This document shows, piece by piece, positions 25,809 through 38,669 of a DNA stretch of 64,000 bases. The stretch covers positions 62,001 to 126,000 of the forward strand of contig CAOLHI010004265.1 of NCBI GenBank assembly GCA_948474755.1. Direction: 5' to 3'. A model generated the notes under the pieces. It ran no database searches. It was not told where the DNA came from and saw nothing but the letters and a program-made list of their open reading frames with translations. A program made the position numbers and the translations under genes. Source of the DNA: Ctenosaura bakeri. Lineage: Eukaryota; Chordata; Lepidosauria; Squamata; Iguanidae. Within the stretch, counting starts at the first letter, position 1; each line of letters begins with the position of its first letter.

Positions 25809-25895
25809 ATTTGTTGTATGCCTTCAAGTAGCTTCAGACTTACAGCAAACCTAAGGCCTATTATGGAATTTTCTGGCAAGACTTCAGAGAGGGTA
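25809..25895 (-). repeat. Sauria-type SINE fragment
   Basis: TTTGTTGTATGCCTTCAAGT to TTTTCTGGCAAGACTTCAGA: the tail half of an inverted SINE. Confidence 0.6.
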
Positions 25896-25899
25896 CACC

Positions 25900-26460
25900 A
25901 TTTTTTTATTTATCTTTATTCAATTTATACCCCACCTTTCTCCCAACTTAGTATCCAAGGAAAAGACACAATAAAACTAAAACGTTCTTAATATGAAACT
26001 TAAAAGATAATTAAATTAGGCTTTGATTTAAAAAACACAAGTTAAAAATGCTTTTAAAAAGCAGTTTTTAAAACACATATGAAACATGATAAAAGAGAAA
26101 CAACATCTGCTAAGAGTTCCATCTGCCACAACATATTAAAACTCAATGCCTCTTTAAATAAAAAGATCCTTACTTGCTGATAGAAAGACAACAGGTAGTA
26201 GGCCAATTAGACCTACTAAGGAAAGGAATTCCATAACTTGGGAGCAGCCACTGAGAAAGCTTTTTCCCATGCTCCCACCAGGCACGTCTATGATGGTGGT
26301 AGGACCAAGATAAAACCTTTCCCAAACAGACCTCAGCCAGACTCATATAGAGAAATTCAATTTTTCAAACAGTCTGCATCCATGCCATGCTACTGCCTTT
26401 CTTTGAGGCTGACAGAGTGTACACTGACCAGGGTAACCCACCCTGTGGTCTTCCACAGTT
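25900..26460 (-). mobile_element. L2-like LINE, 3' region
   Basis: The minus-strand 3' end is TTTATACCCCACCTTTCTCC at 25926; further right come GGAGCAGCCACTGAGAAAGC and a CCCAAACAGACCTCAG stretch, the same order as in the element split at 46148-48120. Confidence 0.55.
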
Positions 26461-26833
26461 GAGTAGACGTTTGAACCCAGCCCTCCTCTAGTCCTAGTCA
26501 TATACTGAAACCAATGTTGCCTTAACAGCATTTAAAGTCAGCTTCAAACCTTCCTTTAAAATCCAGCTCAGCAACAGCCTCAAGTGTGGATAGTCAAATT
26601 CAATCCAGAGAAGGAAAAGACAGTGTGATCTTGTAGTATTTAAAAATAAGCAGTCAAGAGGAAAAAGAGAAGGAAGAGGGACTTTTTCATTGTTCCGATT
26701 GAAAACTGGACATTTTGGGGAATGCTGAAAAAACAATTCAAATGAAATACTCTGCTATACTCTGCTATTTGTTATGAGTGAGATGTCATTTCAGCCAAGG
26801 TGTTACCTACTCAAAACGTGCTCTATAAGCAAC

Positions 26834-27390
26834 GTAGGACCATAGTTGTTGTGGGTTTTCCGGGTTTTGAGGCCGTGTTCTATTAGTATTTTCTCCTGAC
26901 ATTTCACCTGCATCTGTGGCTGGCATCTTCAGAGGATATGGTGGTATGGAAGTGAAACAAAGTATATATACTTGTGTAGTCTCCTGGGTGGAAAGGAGCA
27001 ATCTGCATGTGTTACGTTGGCCTATTACTAAATGGGATATCCCCCAGGGTTGTACTGTTAGTCAGGGGATATGCATAACAGTGCAATAAGTACATTAGCA
27101 GCCCATTGTATTGTTCCCTGTAGAGGAACCTCCAAGGTCTTAATGCACTGTTATGCATATCCCCTGACTAACAGTACAACCCTGGGGGATATCTCATTTA
27201 ACAATAGGCCAACTGTAACACATGCAAATTGCTCCCTTCCACCCAGGAGGCTACACAAGTATATATACTCTGTTTCACTTCCATGCCACCATATCCTCTG
27301 AAGATGCCAGCCACAGATGCAGGCGAAAAGTCAGGAGAAAATACTAATAGAACACAGCCTCAAAACCCGGAAAACCCACAACCACCTATG
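26834..27390. mobile_element. Long inverted repeat with two hammerhead-like motifs (Penelope-like?)
   Basis: Two arms of about 240 bases, head to head (about 26834-27092 and 27150-27390), around a spacer of about 57 bases. Each arm carries CTCTGAAGATGCCAGCCACA, then a GGYGAAA-type box and GTCAGGAG. Hammerhead ribozyme landmarks visible in the right arm: TCCT (27294-27297) able to pair with AGGA (27333-27336), CTGAAGA (27298-27304), GCC/GGC stem (27306-27308, 27322-27324), GAAA (27325-27328), then GTC. The left arm has the same on the minus strand (about 26893-26937). Penelope-like elements are known to carry hammerhead motifs, so I favour a Penelope relative. An extra base before the stem and altered bases after GAAA argue against present activity. 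Confidence 0.6.
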
Positions 27391-28984
27391 GATTCTGGCT
27401 GTGAAAGCCTTCAGCTTTACAAATGTAGGACCATCTATAGCACTGGAGAATGACTATCCTTGGGTATGCTACAGAATCTCAAACTTTAATCTGATTTACA
27501 ACTATTCTGTTAGACATTAAGATTAGTACTGTATGGGATGCTTCAGGTTTAAAAATACATTTTCTTTTGTTTACTAATACATTATGACTGTTATTTTCAA
27601 TTTCTCCCCTTCTTAAGCAGTAAAGGCTAAAATATCAGTGTTTTGGCAAAAGAAAGGGCAGTATTTTGCAGTATTTGGCTTCTCTTCTACACAGCACATC
27701 CATAATTCTGCATGAACAAATTCATAAAACGTTTATACTTTTTGAGGTCAAAGTGTACAAAGTGAGCCTTACCTCTCAGTAAGTACACATAACATTTTAT
27801 GTAAGCTGCCTTGAGATGATTTTTATCCTTAAAGGTGGCTCCAAAATACTTAAATAAGTAAGTTTAGAAAGTATGACAAATGGCACATGCCAATTTATTA
27901 ATGGTGCATTGTTGTGTTGCTAAAGCAGTAATCTAAGTTTAGATTTCACAAACATTGTTTGTGTATCCATTTTCTTCAACACCTCTATCACTTTAGCACA
28001 TACCACAAAATGGGAACTATTATTCGCACAGCTTCACAGTTTTCCAAGAATTTTACACACAAGCTCACGCCATACCTGTTAACCACAATAGCCATTGCTG
28101 ATTCTGTCCCAACTCTAAAACTGATCTAAGAATCAATGCCTCTTAAAGTATTGGAAGACCTACTGGAAGCTACTCATCGACTGTAAAATATGACTGCTAG
28201 GTATCTCCAAAATCCAATCCAATCCTTCTAAAATGATTCAGTAGCATAAACATATTGTAACAGCTTAACTGTCAGGTAATGCTTTGATATATTTAAGAGT
28301 AACCTTGCACATTTTGCAATAGGGATACACAACCTGGTGTTTTTTACTACAGTATCAACAAGCCACAGTCGTATGATCAATGATCTTAAAATCCTGTCTT
28401 CCATATCTGATGGTGAGAACTGATCATGTGCTCTATTTCAATAAGCATACAGCACAGAACTCCATCCAATTTTACCTCCCATAGTGATGCACAGCCCCAC
28501 ACTAAACCAAGATTCATTTGTTGAGTCCCACAGTATGCTTGGTTCAGCAGCAAGTACTGCCCTGAGAATGATACTTGCAGATTGGGACCCAAAGTAGTTC
28601 TCAGTTAATCTGTGTTCTGACATTAGGACAGCACAAATTTTTTGGAATGTAATTTTTGGTAGTGCCCTGAGGCAGTAATAGAGAGGGCATCTGGTGAACT
28701 GCATGTGCTTGGGGTGGTGCTGGCTTCTTCTTCCTTCCCATCCTCAGCATCAGTTTATGCATAGCTTGACAAGTCACTCCTGAAACATGTGGTAGTTCAC
28801 AGCGCATCATATAATGCACTCAGCACTTGTTGACAACTTTATCTTTGAGGAGAAACAGTCAGAAACTTCACTGTGCATGCCAAAATCCTTCTAAAACACA
28901 AGCTACAATGGTAAAGAGTTGCCTACTCTTGCATTATCAACATGATTCTATAACAAGGATCATGGAAAGAAATATAGCAAATAC
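27391..28984. other. Intron below exon 3
   Basis: No exon seen. 27800-27870 has a GTAAGCTGCCTTGAGATGAT motif, probably a short L2-like or SINE 3' end. The minus-strand frames at 28386-28819 have no features I can name. Confidence 0.4.
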
Positions 28985-29144
28985 CTTTTAAAGCTGGCAG
29001 CTTTTGTAGTTCTCTGTTATTGCTAATACTAAACCTTGAAGAACTCTGTCGTTTCTCTTTCTTCACTACAGCTTGTGCAGGAGGTACTTTGATTTTAGAC
29101 AACTGTGCTGTAGGTGGCATGGTATTTGATTTTTTGCATGTGAC
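28985..29144 (-). CDS. PPP2R5C: PPP2R5C exon 3
   Basis: A 160-nt exon with an AAACAG acceptor above 29144 and an AAAAG|GTATTT donor after 28985. It gives 53 residues plus one base: [53 protein letters not shown], then G of the next codon. The second half ([22 protein letters not shown]) is the conserved block just before the B56 core. The first half differs from the mammalian gamma sequence I remember, and QLSKIK and LPALK look more like PPP2R5D. RQSSSRF is a plausible basophilic kinase site. Exon 3 belongs to transcripts from the distal promoter and is replaced by the 13.3-kb exon in proximal transcripts. An alternative acceptor a few codons into the exon cannot be excluded. Confidence 0.9.
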
Positions 29145-30189
29145 CTGTTTATAAAAAGTAAAGTAAAGCATAATTAGACATCTTAAACAGAATACAATGA
29201 AGGAAACAATATTTTTTATTTCTAGTACCACCAACATTGTCAAGCCTTGTTTTTGGTCATCTATGTCAGTATTTAAACCTGTACTGGAAGACCTAAAGGG
29301 GACAAGTGCATGATGACAGGAGACAGACTCAGGAAGTTTCAACATAAACTGTAACAGTTGCTAAACTCATGTCAAGATTCAGAAAGTAAACATCCTGGAG
29401 AAACACAGCAATGATCACAGTTCAGTTTGTTTTACTAAGACTCCTTTATGAAGCCTTTCTTTAAGTTTGTGATTATTTGACAAAACCTCCATTACAAATA
29501 AACCACTGTCTGATAAATAACGTAGTAAAAGGTTCATTCAGTGTTCCATTTCCTTACTCACATTTCTGAAACACTTAGAAGTTTCCAGAAACATCTGCAT
29601 GGTTCAACAACATACATGAATCTCAAAAACGGCACAAACTGTGGTTGATGGCAACTTTAAGAGGTTGGTTTTCACACTGATTTCTTGTCCTCCTCTCCCC
29701 CTGCCCCAGAAATCAGCATGATGCATTAAGTCAATTATCCACAGTGTTTCTTATTTAAAAGGTAACTACTTTGCACTACTTGCTGTCACCTTAATTTTCA
29801 ATGGACAAAAAAGGTATCAGTTGCTTGCATATCTTGCACATATCTGAAAATCAATGCTTACAGGGCAGAACTTCAAAAATCTGAAGACAAACTGCACTGG
29901 CAGAGTCACTTCTCTTTGCTGTAATTCCTTTTCCAAGGACCCTCTAGAACTGCAGAGGACTGCCACTGAATGGGGAGCTGTAGAAATCACAGATATTCCA
30001 CACCCTTACCCTACTCAAACTGCAAGGCCCTTACTCTAATGATGTCACTCTGGATTAAAGTCAGGAATTCCCATTTTTCTGGATGTTATAATGTTATTTT
30101 AATTGTTATACACAACGCCCTATGAATGTGCTACTTGGACTGTGTCTGTATTCCCCTCACAACAATTGGTACTGTTTCTTCATCAATAA
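29145..30189. other. Intron above exon 3
   Basis: No further exon. The minus-strand frame reaching to 29345 is exon 3 extended upstream through the intron and its upper part is not coding. Confidence 0.5.
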
Positions 30190-30790
30190 ACTACTAGTCA
30201 CAGAATCATTGAATTATGAGCCCTTTTAGTCCAATCCCCTGCTCAATCCAGCAGGGAGTTACCTAGCCTTTTTTTGAAGAAATCTAGAGGAGACTCTACC
30301 ACCTCTCTAAGAAATAACTACATTGCTGAACCCCTCTTACTGGCAAGAAGTTCCTTTCAATGTTCAACTGAAATGTAGTCTCCTTTAACTTCAAACCATT
30401 AGACCTGGTCCTACTTTCTGGGACAGCAGAGAACAGGCCTGTCCCCTTCTCTCTATGACATCCCTTCAAGTATTTAAAGTCGTCTCTTCATCAAGCTGAG
30501 CATGTCCAACTCCTTCAACATTTTTTTCATATGCTTTATCCTCCATACCACTTATCATCCTCATTGCCCATCTTTGAATCTGCTCCAACTTGTCTACATC
30601 CTTCTTAAAATGAGATGCATAGAACTGAATGCAGTACTCTAGATGAGCGCTGCCCCGTGCAGAATATAGTAGACTATTACTACTTCCAACACCAAAATCT
30701 CACATGTACTAATGCAGGCTAACATAGCATTTGCCTTTTTGCTGTAGCATTATCCTGCACATATTTCAGCAATGTATCTTCAACAGTCAA
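30190..30790 (-). mobile_element. CR1/L3-like LINE, decayed
   Basis: Minus-strand CR1 3' signature CACAGAATCATTGAATTATG at the left, then AGTCCAATCCCCTGCTC, ACATCCCTTCAAGTATTTAA and CTCCAACTTGTCTACATCCT in CR1 order. Frames are broken. More diverged than the 9415 copy, so probably older. Confidence 0.75.
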
Positions 30791-33485
30791 AAGAAGCTTG
30801 TCTCTTGCTACAGCCTTTTAAATTAGGGATTGCCAACTAGTCACAAAACAATATAATGGATCCATAACAACTAGAAACAAATTTTAATAATGCTGCAAGT
30901 TATATGTCTGGGGACACTGTAAAATACTATGTGATTTCAAGTTCTCCTGTATTGTTCTTATATGCACATCCTAAAAAGCAAAGTACCACTACTAGTCTCA
31001 CTCTTGGAGGCACATCTCTTTTCCCTACATTTGATGGTCTAAAACCATCTAAGCACATGTGCTCCAAAAACTTTGAGGTTTTATAACTAGAAAACACTTG
31101 AGCATCCAAAGTGTGATCAACAGATGAGGGAAGACCGAGTTGAGCAGCAAGATACTTTCTGTTCCCAAACTAGTTTCTGTACAACTGACTAGCCATCAGG
31201 AATGGACATGAGGGCAAGCTACTTAAGAAAGTCTGAAACCCAAATTTGGTCTCCAGGATCCCATCAAGGGTCTGCCGTTAACTGTGCATTTTTTCCATAA
31301 CACGAAGCAGTCAAAAGTTCACTTTTATGTTTTGCGGGGAGGGAACACCGACACATTAATGCAAAATTCTTCAAGTCTATGTAATGAAGCAGCACCTACA
31401 AATACTTTGAGGCTATGTATCGCAAAGGCTTTGATGGGTTATTCCTTTCATAATTTCTAATATATCTCCCCAATTATTAAAAGAACAAAAGGGTACTGGA
31501 ACCAGGAAGCAAGTATTTCCAGATCATGTTATTTCAAGACAAATGGAAGGATTTTATGAGGAATTTCACCAATAAAGGAAGCTAATTTGGCCACTTGGGA
31601 CCTTTGTTGTATAATTATGTGTGTTTAGATGGTAATTACTACGGATGATCACATCCAAGGTAGCAAGAATGCACAGACTCCACTGTCTGGCAAAACTTCC
31701 GTAAATGATGAAGAAGCAAAATCTAAATAATTCTTTACCAGAAGGACAATGTTTTAGGATATGCCCATATATACTGGATATTGATCTAACTGTCCTAACA
31801 ACATGTATTTTGTTATATCAGGAAAAATGGTATGATAATCTTTGTAAGGGGTAAAAAAAATAGAATTATTGCTGGAAAGGGAGATCTAATTTTTTGTAGC
31901 ATACCATGGCTTCACAAGATGGTAAAGAATTTCAATGTCCCCCCAAGAAAATAACCATGAAAAATGCACAAAGGACAGCAACAGCATTCTTATTACTTTC
32001 ACACCTATGAAGCTCAATATACAAAGATAATTTTTCAAAGCATGTGATTCTGAGTAGTCCCCAAGTAACACCAGCAATGAAAATGGAAGACAAAAAGAAA
32101 ATTTAAATATTAACTCTACAGTCTAAAAAAACAAATATGGTAATTTCTGGTATAGTAAAATTTCAAAACAAATCATTATTCTGTAGATTTTGGTTATTAC
32201 CTGTCCTGTCCATTAACTGTAATTCAGTTTTGGATGTTTACTTAATATAATCAGAATATTAACATTAATATATTTATAAACTTCATAAGCTTACAAAGTT
32301 TTGAACAACTGAGCCGGGCCATAAGGTGAATGCCTCTGACAAGAATTATTTCAACAAACAAAATGAGTTAATGAACATATGTATATAGCCTACCAGCCTG
32401 TCATATTACACCTGCTTTAGCTTTACTTCTCTACCTAAACCTGCCTCAGTTTTACTCATAACTTTAATGCCCACAAACAGATCCCCTGAAATGCACTAAC
32501 ACAAGCGATATATAAAAGTTTAAGTACAATAAACAAAACTCCAAAGAGCTCTTTTTTTAAAATGAAAAGGCCATTACACTGGAAATGGTGCATTTTTTAA
32601 ATATGATTTCACGTTTGGAATTGGATGTAATAAATATTGATAGTTGCTTTTTTAAAAAAAAAATTTTTTTGTGTAGTTTTATCATTTAAGCCAAAGATTT
32701 CACTAATCACGCTATCTGATACACAAAAGGGAAAAAAATGAAAAACAAGCCAGGGATTGAAACATGAATGAAGAGAATGAGTTTAAAACAAAAATAGATA
32801 GATGGTAGTGAAGAAACTGGTATGGCAAGGGTTGACTGGTTCAGGAAAGTTTGCCTGAAGCCAAATGATTACTGCTTACCTTCACTGTACATTAATAAGA
32901 TTGATTATACTGTGTTAAATGTTTTACAACATATTGATACTGTATAGACTGAAAATTCAGTGGAGTTTAATAGATCTTTTACTCCCAGGTAAATAAACAA
33001 ACACATACAAGTGGAGCTTCTGACATTAGAAGCTGAGGGACAAAAGCAATATGGAATGTCCCTACCTAAACTGCACAGCATTCTCCACGTACAAAAACAA
33101 ACAACAACAACAACAAAACATTTTGCAGTTTTGCAATCCCAGAACATGGACAATATGCACATAAATGGCAATCCTGTACTAAAAACTGCAAAAAACAAAT
33201 GAATCTCATATCCTTTTTTGGAGCTTTGACTGCTGCGTCTTTCAGCACAGCTACCATGGTGTCAAAGGCATTACAGTCATTATCTACATAAATAACAACC
33301 TACTATATCTCTTTTACAGGACAGGGTATTCTATGGAAACATTTTTTTTAGAGGAAACCTATCATTAACAATTTGAGAAGATGACTTCTTCAGTATCTGC
33401 TTCTTACTAATTTCTGCTTAAAGGTGAAGAAAGCTGGCTCCATATAATGAAACTAGCTAATGAGTTTTTCAACCCAGCTGAGAGT
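30791..33485. other. Unassigned intronic DNA
   Basis: AT-rich; no exon, RNA gene or named repeat. Short AAC repeat at about 33100. Confidence 0.4.
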
Positions 33486-34390
33486 CAGTATGGTATAGTG
33501 ATTTGACTCTGGGAGGCCAGAGTTCAAATCCCTGCTCAGCCAGAAAAATGCACTGGGTGACCTTGGGTAAGTCAGACTCTCTCAGCCTTGGATGAAGGCT
33601 ATGAGAAATCCTCTTTTCTTTTTAATTATCTTTATTGAAAGATATAGAAATAATAAATTCAACATTCTTGCACAGTATCCATTAAAAAAATAAGATGAAC
33701 TGCCAATTGCGAATTATTTTTCTCATCTGTACATTATAAATGGAGTCAGTGTTTCTCCTCTAAATAATATAACTGTATGAATTCATCTTATTTCTAAATA
33801 AATGCACACATAATTTCACACTATTTAAGGTAATGTCCATTTATAAACAACTTATTGTACAAGCACACTTCCAACTTTCCTTTGTAGGGTTGATACCCAG
33901 CTGTAAAAGAAAGGGAAAGACTCCTCTATTTACAATGAAACTGAATTGTAACACTTATTATTCTTGTTCTTACAATTGTTATGAATGTCTGCCCTTGTTT
34001 AATTTCAGCTTCTCATCACTCCTTCAAATTAATTAATGGAGAATGTAAAGTATTGTTTATGAGCTGCTACTAACTCTGTGATATCCGTTAAATCCTTCTA
34101 TACTTTTAAAGGTTAAGAGTGATTACCGTTAAACGAAAGTTATTTCCAATATCAGTTTTTTCTTCATAAATAACATGAATGGGATCCAATCAGCCTTGCA
34201 TTCATCTTTTGTCACTCTGTTTAAGATTCTGGTTAATATGTCACAGTCTTTCACTTTAAGTAGTTTTAACAACCACTCGTCAATTTCAGGTAGGAAGGCT
34301 ATGAGAAATCCTCTCTAAGAAATCTTGCCAAGAAAATCACATGATAGGTTTGCCTTAAGTCAGAAATGATTTGAAGGCAAAACAAAAAGA
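33486..34390 (+). repeat. Sauria-type SINE split by an L1-like insertion
   Basis: Left part 33486-33614 (GTATGGTATAGTGATTTGAC head, AGAGTTCAAATCCCTGCTCA B-box region); right part 34315-34390 (TCTTGCCAAGAAAATCACAT, AAGTCAGAAATGATTTGAAG tail). The SINE is continuous once the insert and one target copy are removed. Confidence 0.85.
33615..34293 (-). mobile_element. L1-like LINE insertion, 5'-truncated
   Basis: Flanked by an identical 21-base target duplication at 33594-33614 and 34294-34314. The left edge is a T-rich tail (TTTCTTTTTAATTATCTTTA), as for the 3' end of an L1-type element on the minus strand. The body has no clear ORF. The perfect duplication implies a fairly recent insertion. The 46821 and 49508 inserts share the same edge. 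Confidence 0.78.
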
Positions 34391-37148
34391 TGACACGAGA
34401 ACCTCTGCACTTCTGTCTGGGATCTCTACATCTGAGAAATGTATAAAGGTTTGTTACTGAAACATAGCTGAAACCACATTTACTGAGTGGGAGTACTTCC
34501 TCCCTTACCAGACTGCTTACCAGAGCAATCCTAGTGTTTTTCTAACTGACACTTGAAATGTTAGTAGTGGTCACTCGAAATTACATAGGAATTTTGTATG
34601 TCTCACCTTAGCACTCCAGTTGTTGGATCAGCAGTTTACCAGTTCTATGGGAATCACTCATACTTCCCTAGACAGCCATGCCATTTCAGCAGTTAGTCTT
34701 GTATACTATAATGGCTAGAATCATATGGATTAATAACAATGCACAAGCTGCAGAAAACAATGGAGGGCTGGCAACTTTTCTAAAGCTGTTTGTTATTATG
34801 GTAGCCCGAGTGTCTATGGACAGCAACATTAATGTGGAAGATGCAACGCTCAGTTTAAACTGTCCTGGAGGTACAAGTTGAAATTCAATTGTTTAGTTCC
34901 AACCAGAGGAGACTCAAATAAATCAATTGTTAAATGATGATCCAATTGATTAAACAGCTGTAGTCAGGTCTAACAACAGGATTTAGCCCACAATGTACAA
35001 AACAATACTTAATAAAATGATCAGTATTGATGCAAAAAAAAATCTGTAAGGCAAATAAATACAAAAAATGCTTAACAATATTTTTGTACCCACTGTTTTA
35101 TACCACACCCACTATGTTCTGTTCTCACATTCCAAATAAGCAATTGCAGCCTGCTCTCAACTACGCACATACCCACAATCACACGGATAAACAGAAGAGT
35201 GAACAAAGCTGCCCAAGGACACAGTCACAGCAATTCCCATGATCATGGTAACTCGAAAAAGCACTGCATTGTTGGCAGAAACCACTGCCAACTGTTTCCT
35301 CAGTACAGCTTGGTTCACTCTTTCATTTTTCCTACAACTGCAGGCATGTGCATGTATGAGAGCAGCTTGCACCAGCATGCATTAAAAGGACTGTGAACAA
35401 GCCTTTGGAATTAAAAGGGCTTACTGCAGATGTTTCAGATCTTCTTCAAAATAAATATCCAGTCTCCTTCCCCCAAGCTTTTAAACTCCCTTGAAAGCTT
35501 TACATCTGTATGCTCTTCTGAAGTGTTATCTCTTTGCCTGGCAGCTGAAAAAGTCTTCTTCCCTGATAAATTTCACAGATGGCAGTTTAGAACAGTCCAA
35601 CAGTGTTGGACAAACAAAATCAAAACACAAGCACTGATAGGCTTCAACTTAATTCTTAGAAATTGTTTTGGGATAACATCCAAGATTTTTTTTCATACAA
35701 ACAAGCATCTCACACCAACCGCAGCAACTAAGTACTCCCTCATGCCATTATCAGAATACTCCTACAGACTTTTGTCTTTGAATTGTTGAGGTCAAGGTTG
35801 ACCACCTCAAACTCAAAAAAGTATTCCATATATTTATTTGATCCCATGAGAAGTGGTGAACTTAACATGAGTTCTTAAAGGAAATAATACAATTTTACTA
35901 GCCACATTTTACTTCTTTCCTACCTGCTACAAGGAATAAAAAAGTATGTTAAGTAAGGAACCTGCCTGGTGAAAAGTAAATTGCACCCTCAGCTGGCCTA
36001 CTGCTGCCTCAGTTTAGGAAGCTCCTTTCTGCTGATTCAAAGGCACAGAGAAGATAACATTTCTGTTCCATCATATAAAGAAAGGAAAAACAACTCATCA
36101 CAAAATGTTATAGGTACATTCATTCAGAATTAATTAAGAAGTTCCACAGCACAGGACTTCTTGGACTGTTTAAATACATTTTGGCTATGCACAGATGGGT
36201 ACATTATGACAACTGTAATTTTAAATATGCACTTATGACAACAAGATCTTCCACTGGAAGCATGCAAGACTCTGGTGGACGAATGACACAAAGATGAGGT
36301 CAGAATGAGACATACAACTGTCATCAAAAACTGTAGCCATCAATTTCCTGCTCTTCTCCTGATTATATTTGGCAGTACAAAACATATCACACATCATCCT
36401 TGAGCTCTGGGCTTAATTAGCTATCAAGAAAACTAAGCATTGTTATGTTAGACATTACTGACAAAAGGAAAAAGATATGGGTCCACCAATTTGGGAATCA
36501 GCAAAGCAGCAACTGTGGATTTAGATCTGGCCTAGCAAAGTATAAAACTTTGTCTCTGAATCCATTTTTGTTTGAACCTTAAATAAGACGGTCTCATGGT
36601 ACATACAGGTTGGTGCTGGGTAGCCCTGGCCAAAGGCTATCTAAAATATGCATGATACGTACAACTTAGCCATTTCACCACTGTTTTCTAATATACAAAG
36701 AAAACAGTGTAAAAATAAGCAACATCATCATTACAGTGATAAGGTTTATATAAGGAGTCTATAAATGAAGTGCTCAAGGGCTTCTGCTATACTAGTTGTG
36801 CTCTCCCTGTTCTTCAAACAAAGGACAATCTGGCTTTTTTCACAAGAACCTGAAACAACAACATATGCTAGTACACAGCTAGACACAGAGCTCTAACATT
36901 CTATTTTCAAAATTAGTCAGAAGTATGTAAGACAAAGAGACTCAAATGGGGAGGAGGAGGAGAAATTCTGGGAATTATGGGCCTTTTTCTGGAGAGAGCT
37001 TTCCAGATACTGATGAATGTAATCAAGCGCTTATAGCAAGGAAATGGATTGAAGTCAGCTTCTATATTGAGGATTTGGTCCTTTCATTGCGCTGCTTTAC
37101 ATCATGCACTGATTCTGCTGATTCTATTGAGTAGGGAGATCCAACTGC
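34391..37148. other. Unassigned intronic DNA
   Basis: No exon, RNA gene or named repeat. The frames at 35199-35789 and 36130-36327 have no recognisable features. Confidence 0.4.
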
Positions 37149-38123
37149 ATGGTTTTCTACAAATTTCACAACTTCTCAGGCAACAGAAATTGCACTAGTA
37201 AAACTCTGCATTGCCTGTCCCCAATGCTTTTTAACATCTACATGAAACCGCTGGGAGAGATCATCAGGAGGCATGGAGCAAGGTGCTATCAGTATGCTGA
37301 TGACACCCAGATATATCTCTCCATGCCTTGGATAATAGCATCAACTAAGTGTAGCATTTCGCCTCTGAACGAATGTCTTGAAGCAGTAATGGACTGGATG
37401 AGGAAAAACAGACTGAAGCTGAATCCAGATAAGACGGAAGTACTCGCTGTTAAGGGCTCTAGCTCAGGTATGGAGGTTTGTCAACCAGTTTTAGACGGGG
37501 TCACACTTCCCCTGAAAGACTGTGTCCGCAGCTTGGGGGTGCTCCTGGACTCGCCACTTCAGATGACAGCTCAAATAGATGCGGCAGCCAGGAGTGCCTG
37601 CTATCAGCTTTGGCTGATACGCCAGCTGCGCCCCTTCCTGGAGCTGGAACACCTAAAAACAGTGGTGCATGTGCTGGTAACTTCATGGCTTGACTTCTGC
37701 AATGCGCTCTACATAGGGCTACCCATGTGCTTAGTCTGGAAACTTCAATTAGTTCAGAATATGGCAGCCAGGTTGGTCACTGGTAGACCTAAAACTGACC
37801 ACATAACACCAATTCTGAAGTCGTTACATTGGCTGCCTATTAGTTTCTGGGCACAGTACAAGGTGTTGGTTCTTATCTTTAAAGCCCTTTATGGCTTGGG
37901 GCCAGTCTACCTGCGGGATCACCTTCTCCCATATAATCCGCACCGCACACTAAGGTCCTCTGGGAGGAATTTACTGCAGCCAGTCAAAACTAGGTTGGCT
38001 GCGGTTACCCAGAGGACCTTCTCTTCTATCGCTCCCAAGTTATGGAATGGCCTGTCGAAGGAGACCCGGCATATTACCAGTCTTGACTGCTTTAAAAAAG
38101 CAGTCAAGACTGCTCTCTTCTGA
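37149..38123 (+). pseudogene. L2-like reverse transcriptase, C-terminal fragment
   Basis: 324-codon open frame. From about residue 24 it shows the palm of a non-LTR reverse transcriptase: LSPMLFNIYMKPLGEIIRR, the catalytic YADD box (YQYADDTQIYLS, near residues 49-60), NRLKLNPDKTEVL and SLGVLLDSPLQM, then the C-terminal region with ALYGLGPVYLRDHLLPY and APKLWNGLS. The endonuclease and the N-terminal fingers are missing, so it cannot work alone; a full L2 ORF2 is several times longer. The first 23 residues come from flanking DNA. The frame has stayed open over the whole fragment, pointing to a fairly young insertion. Confidence 0.88.
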
Positions 38124-38373
38124 CAGGCCTTCCCAGACTAGTACTACACCGCCTCCCACCAACTGTCTTGTTGTTCTTTTAATAGTCAGTTGATTGTTCG
38201 TAATTGTTAATTGTTGTGTGTTTTAGGGGGTTGGTTTTAGATGGGTTGGTGGATGGGGAGGACTGGGTATGTTTTTAATGTATTTAATGTATTATTGTTG
38301 TTCACCACCTCGATCCATGGGGAGAGGCGTGATACAAATTATTATTATTAATTATTATTATTATTATTATTAT
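37185..38373 (+). mobile_element. L2-like LINE, 5'-truncated, with 3' end
   Basis: Coding part followed by a 3' UTR (38124-38330), the terminal CACCTCGATCCATGGGGAGA then GGCGTGATACAAATTATTAT and an ATT repeat tail (38337-38373). The 5' break is near 37185. It lies in the plus orientation inside an intron of the minus-strand gene. Confidence 0.88.
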
Positions 38374-38669
38374 AGCAGCAGCACACCAAAGAGAAAGGTA
38401 GCATGGCGTTTGTAAGGTCGTAATGACATCTTCAGAGTCATCAAGGGCATTTCAAGATGTCATTTGGGTACTTTCATAGTACAAGATGATTTTATACTGA
38501 AGACCAAGAAAAATTCCCCTCTTCGAGCTCACAGTATGGTACCCAATAGTTTCTTCTTCTATATAAGATTTAAATATACAATATAACCTGTTAAATTCTG
38601 GTTAAAAAATATTTGGAACCTATTTGGAGCCTGCTATTAAACCTGTACTGTGCGAGCTCTTCTCAACCA

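Noticed and set aside
28923..29345. Whole 140-codon frame as a gene
   Set aside because: Only 28985-29144 has splice sites and B56 homology; both ends run into intron.
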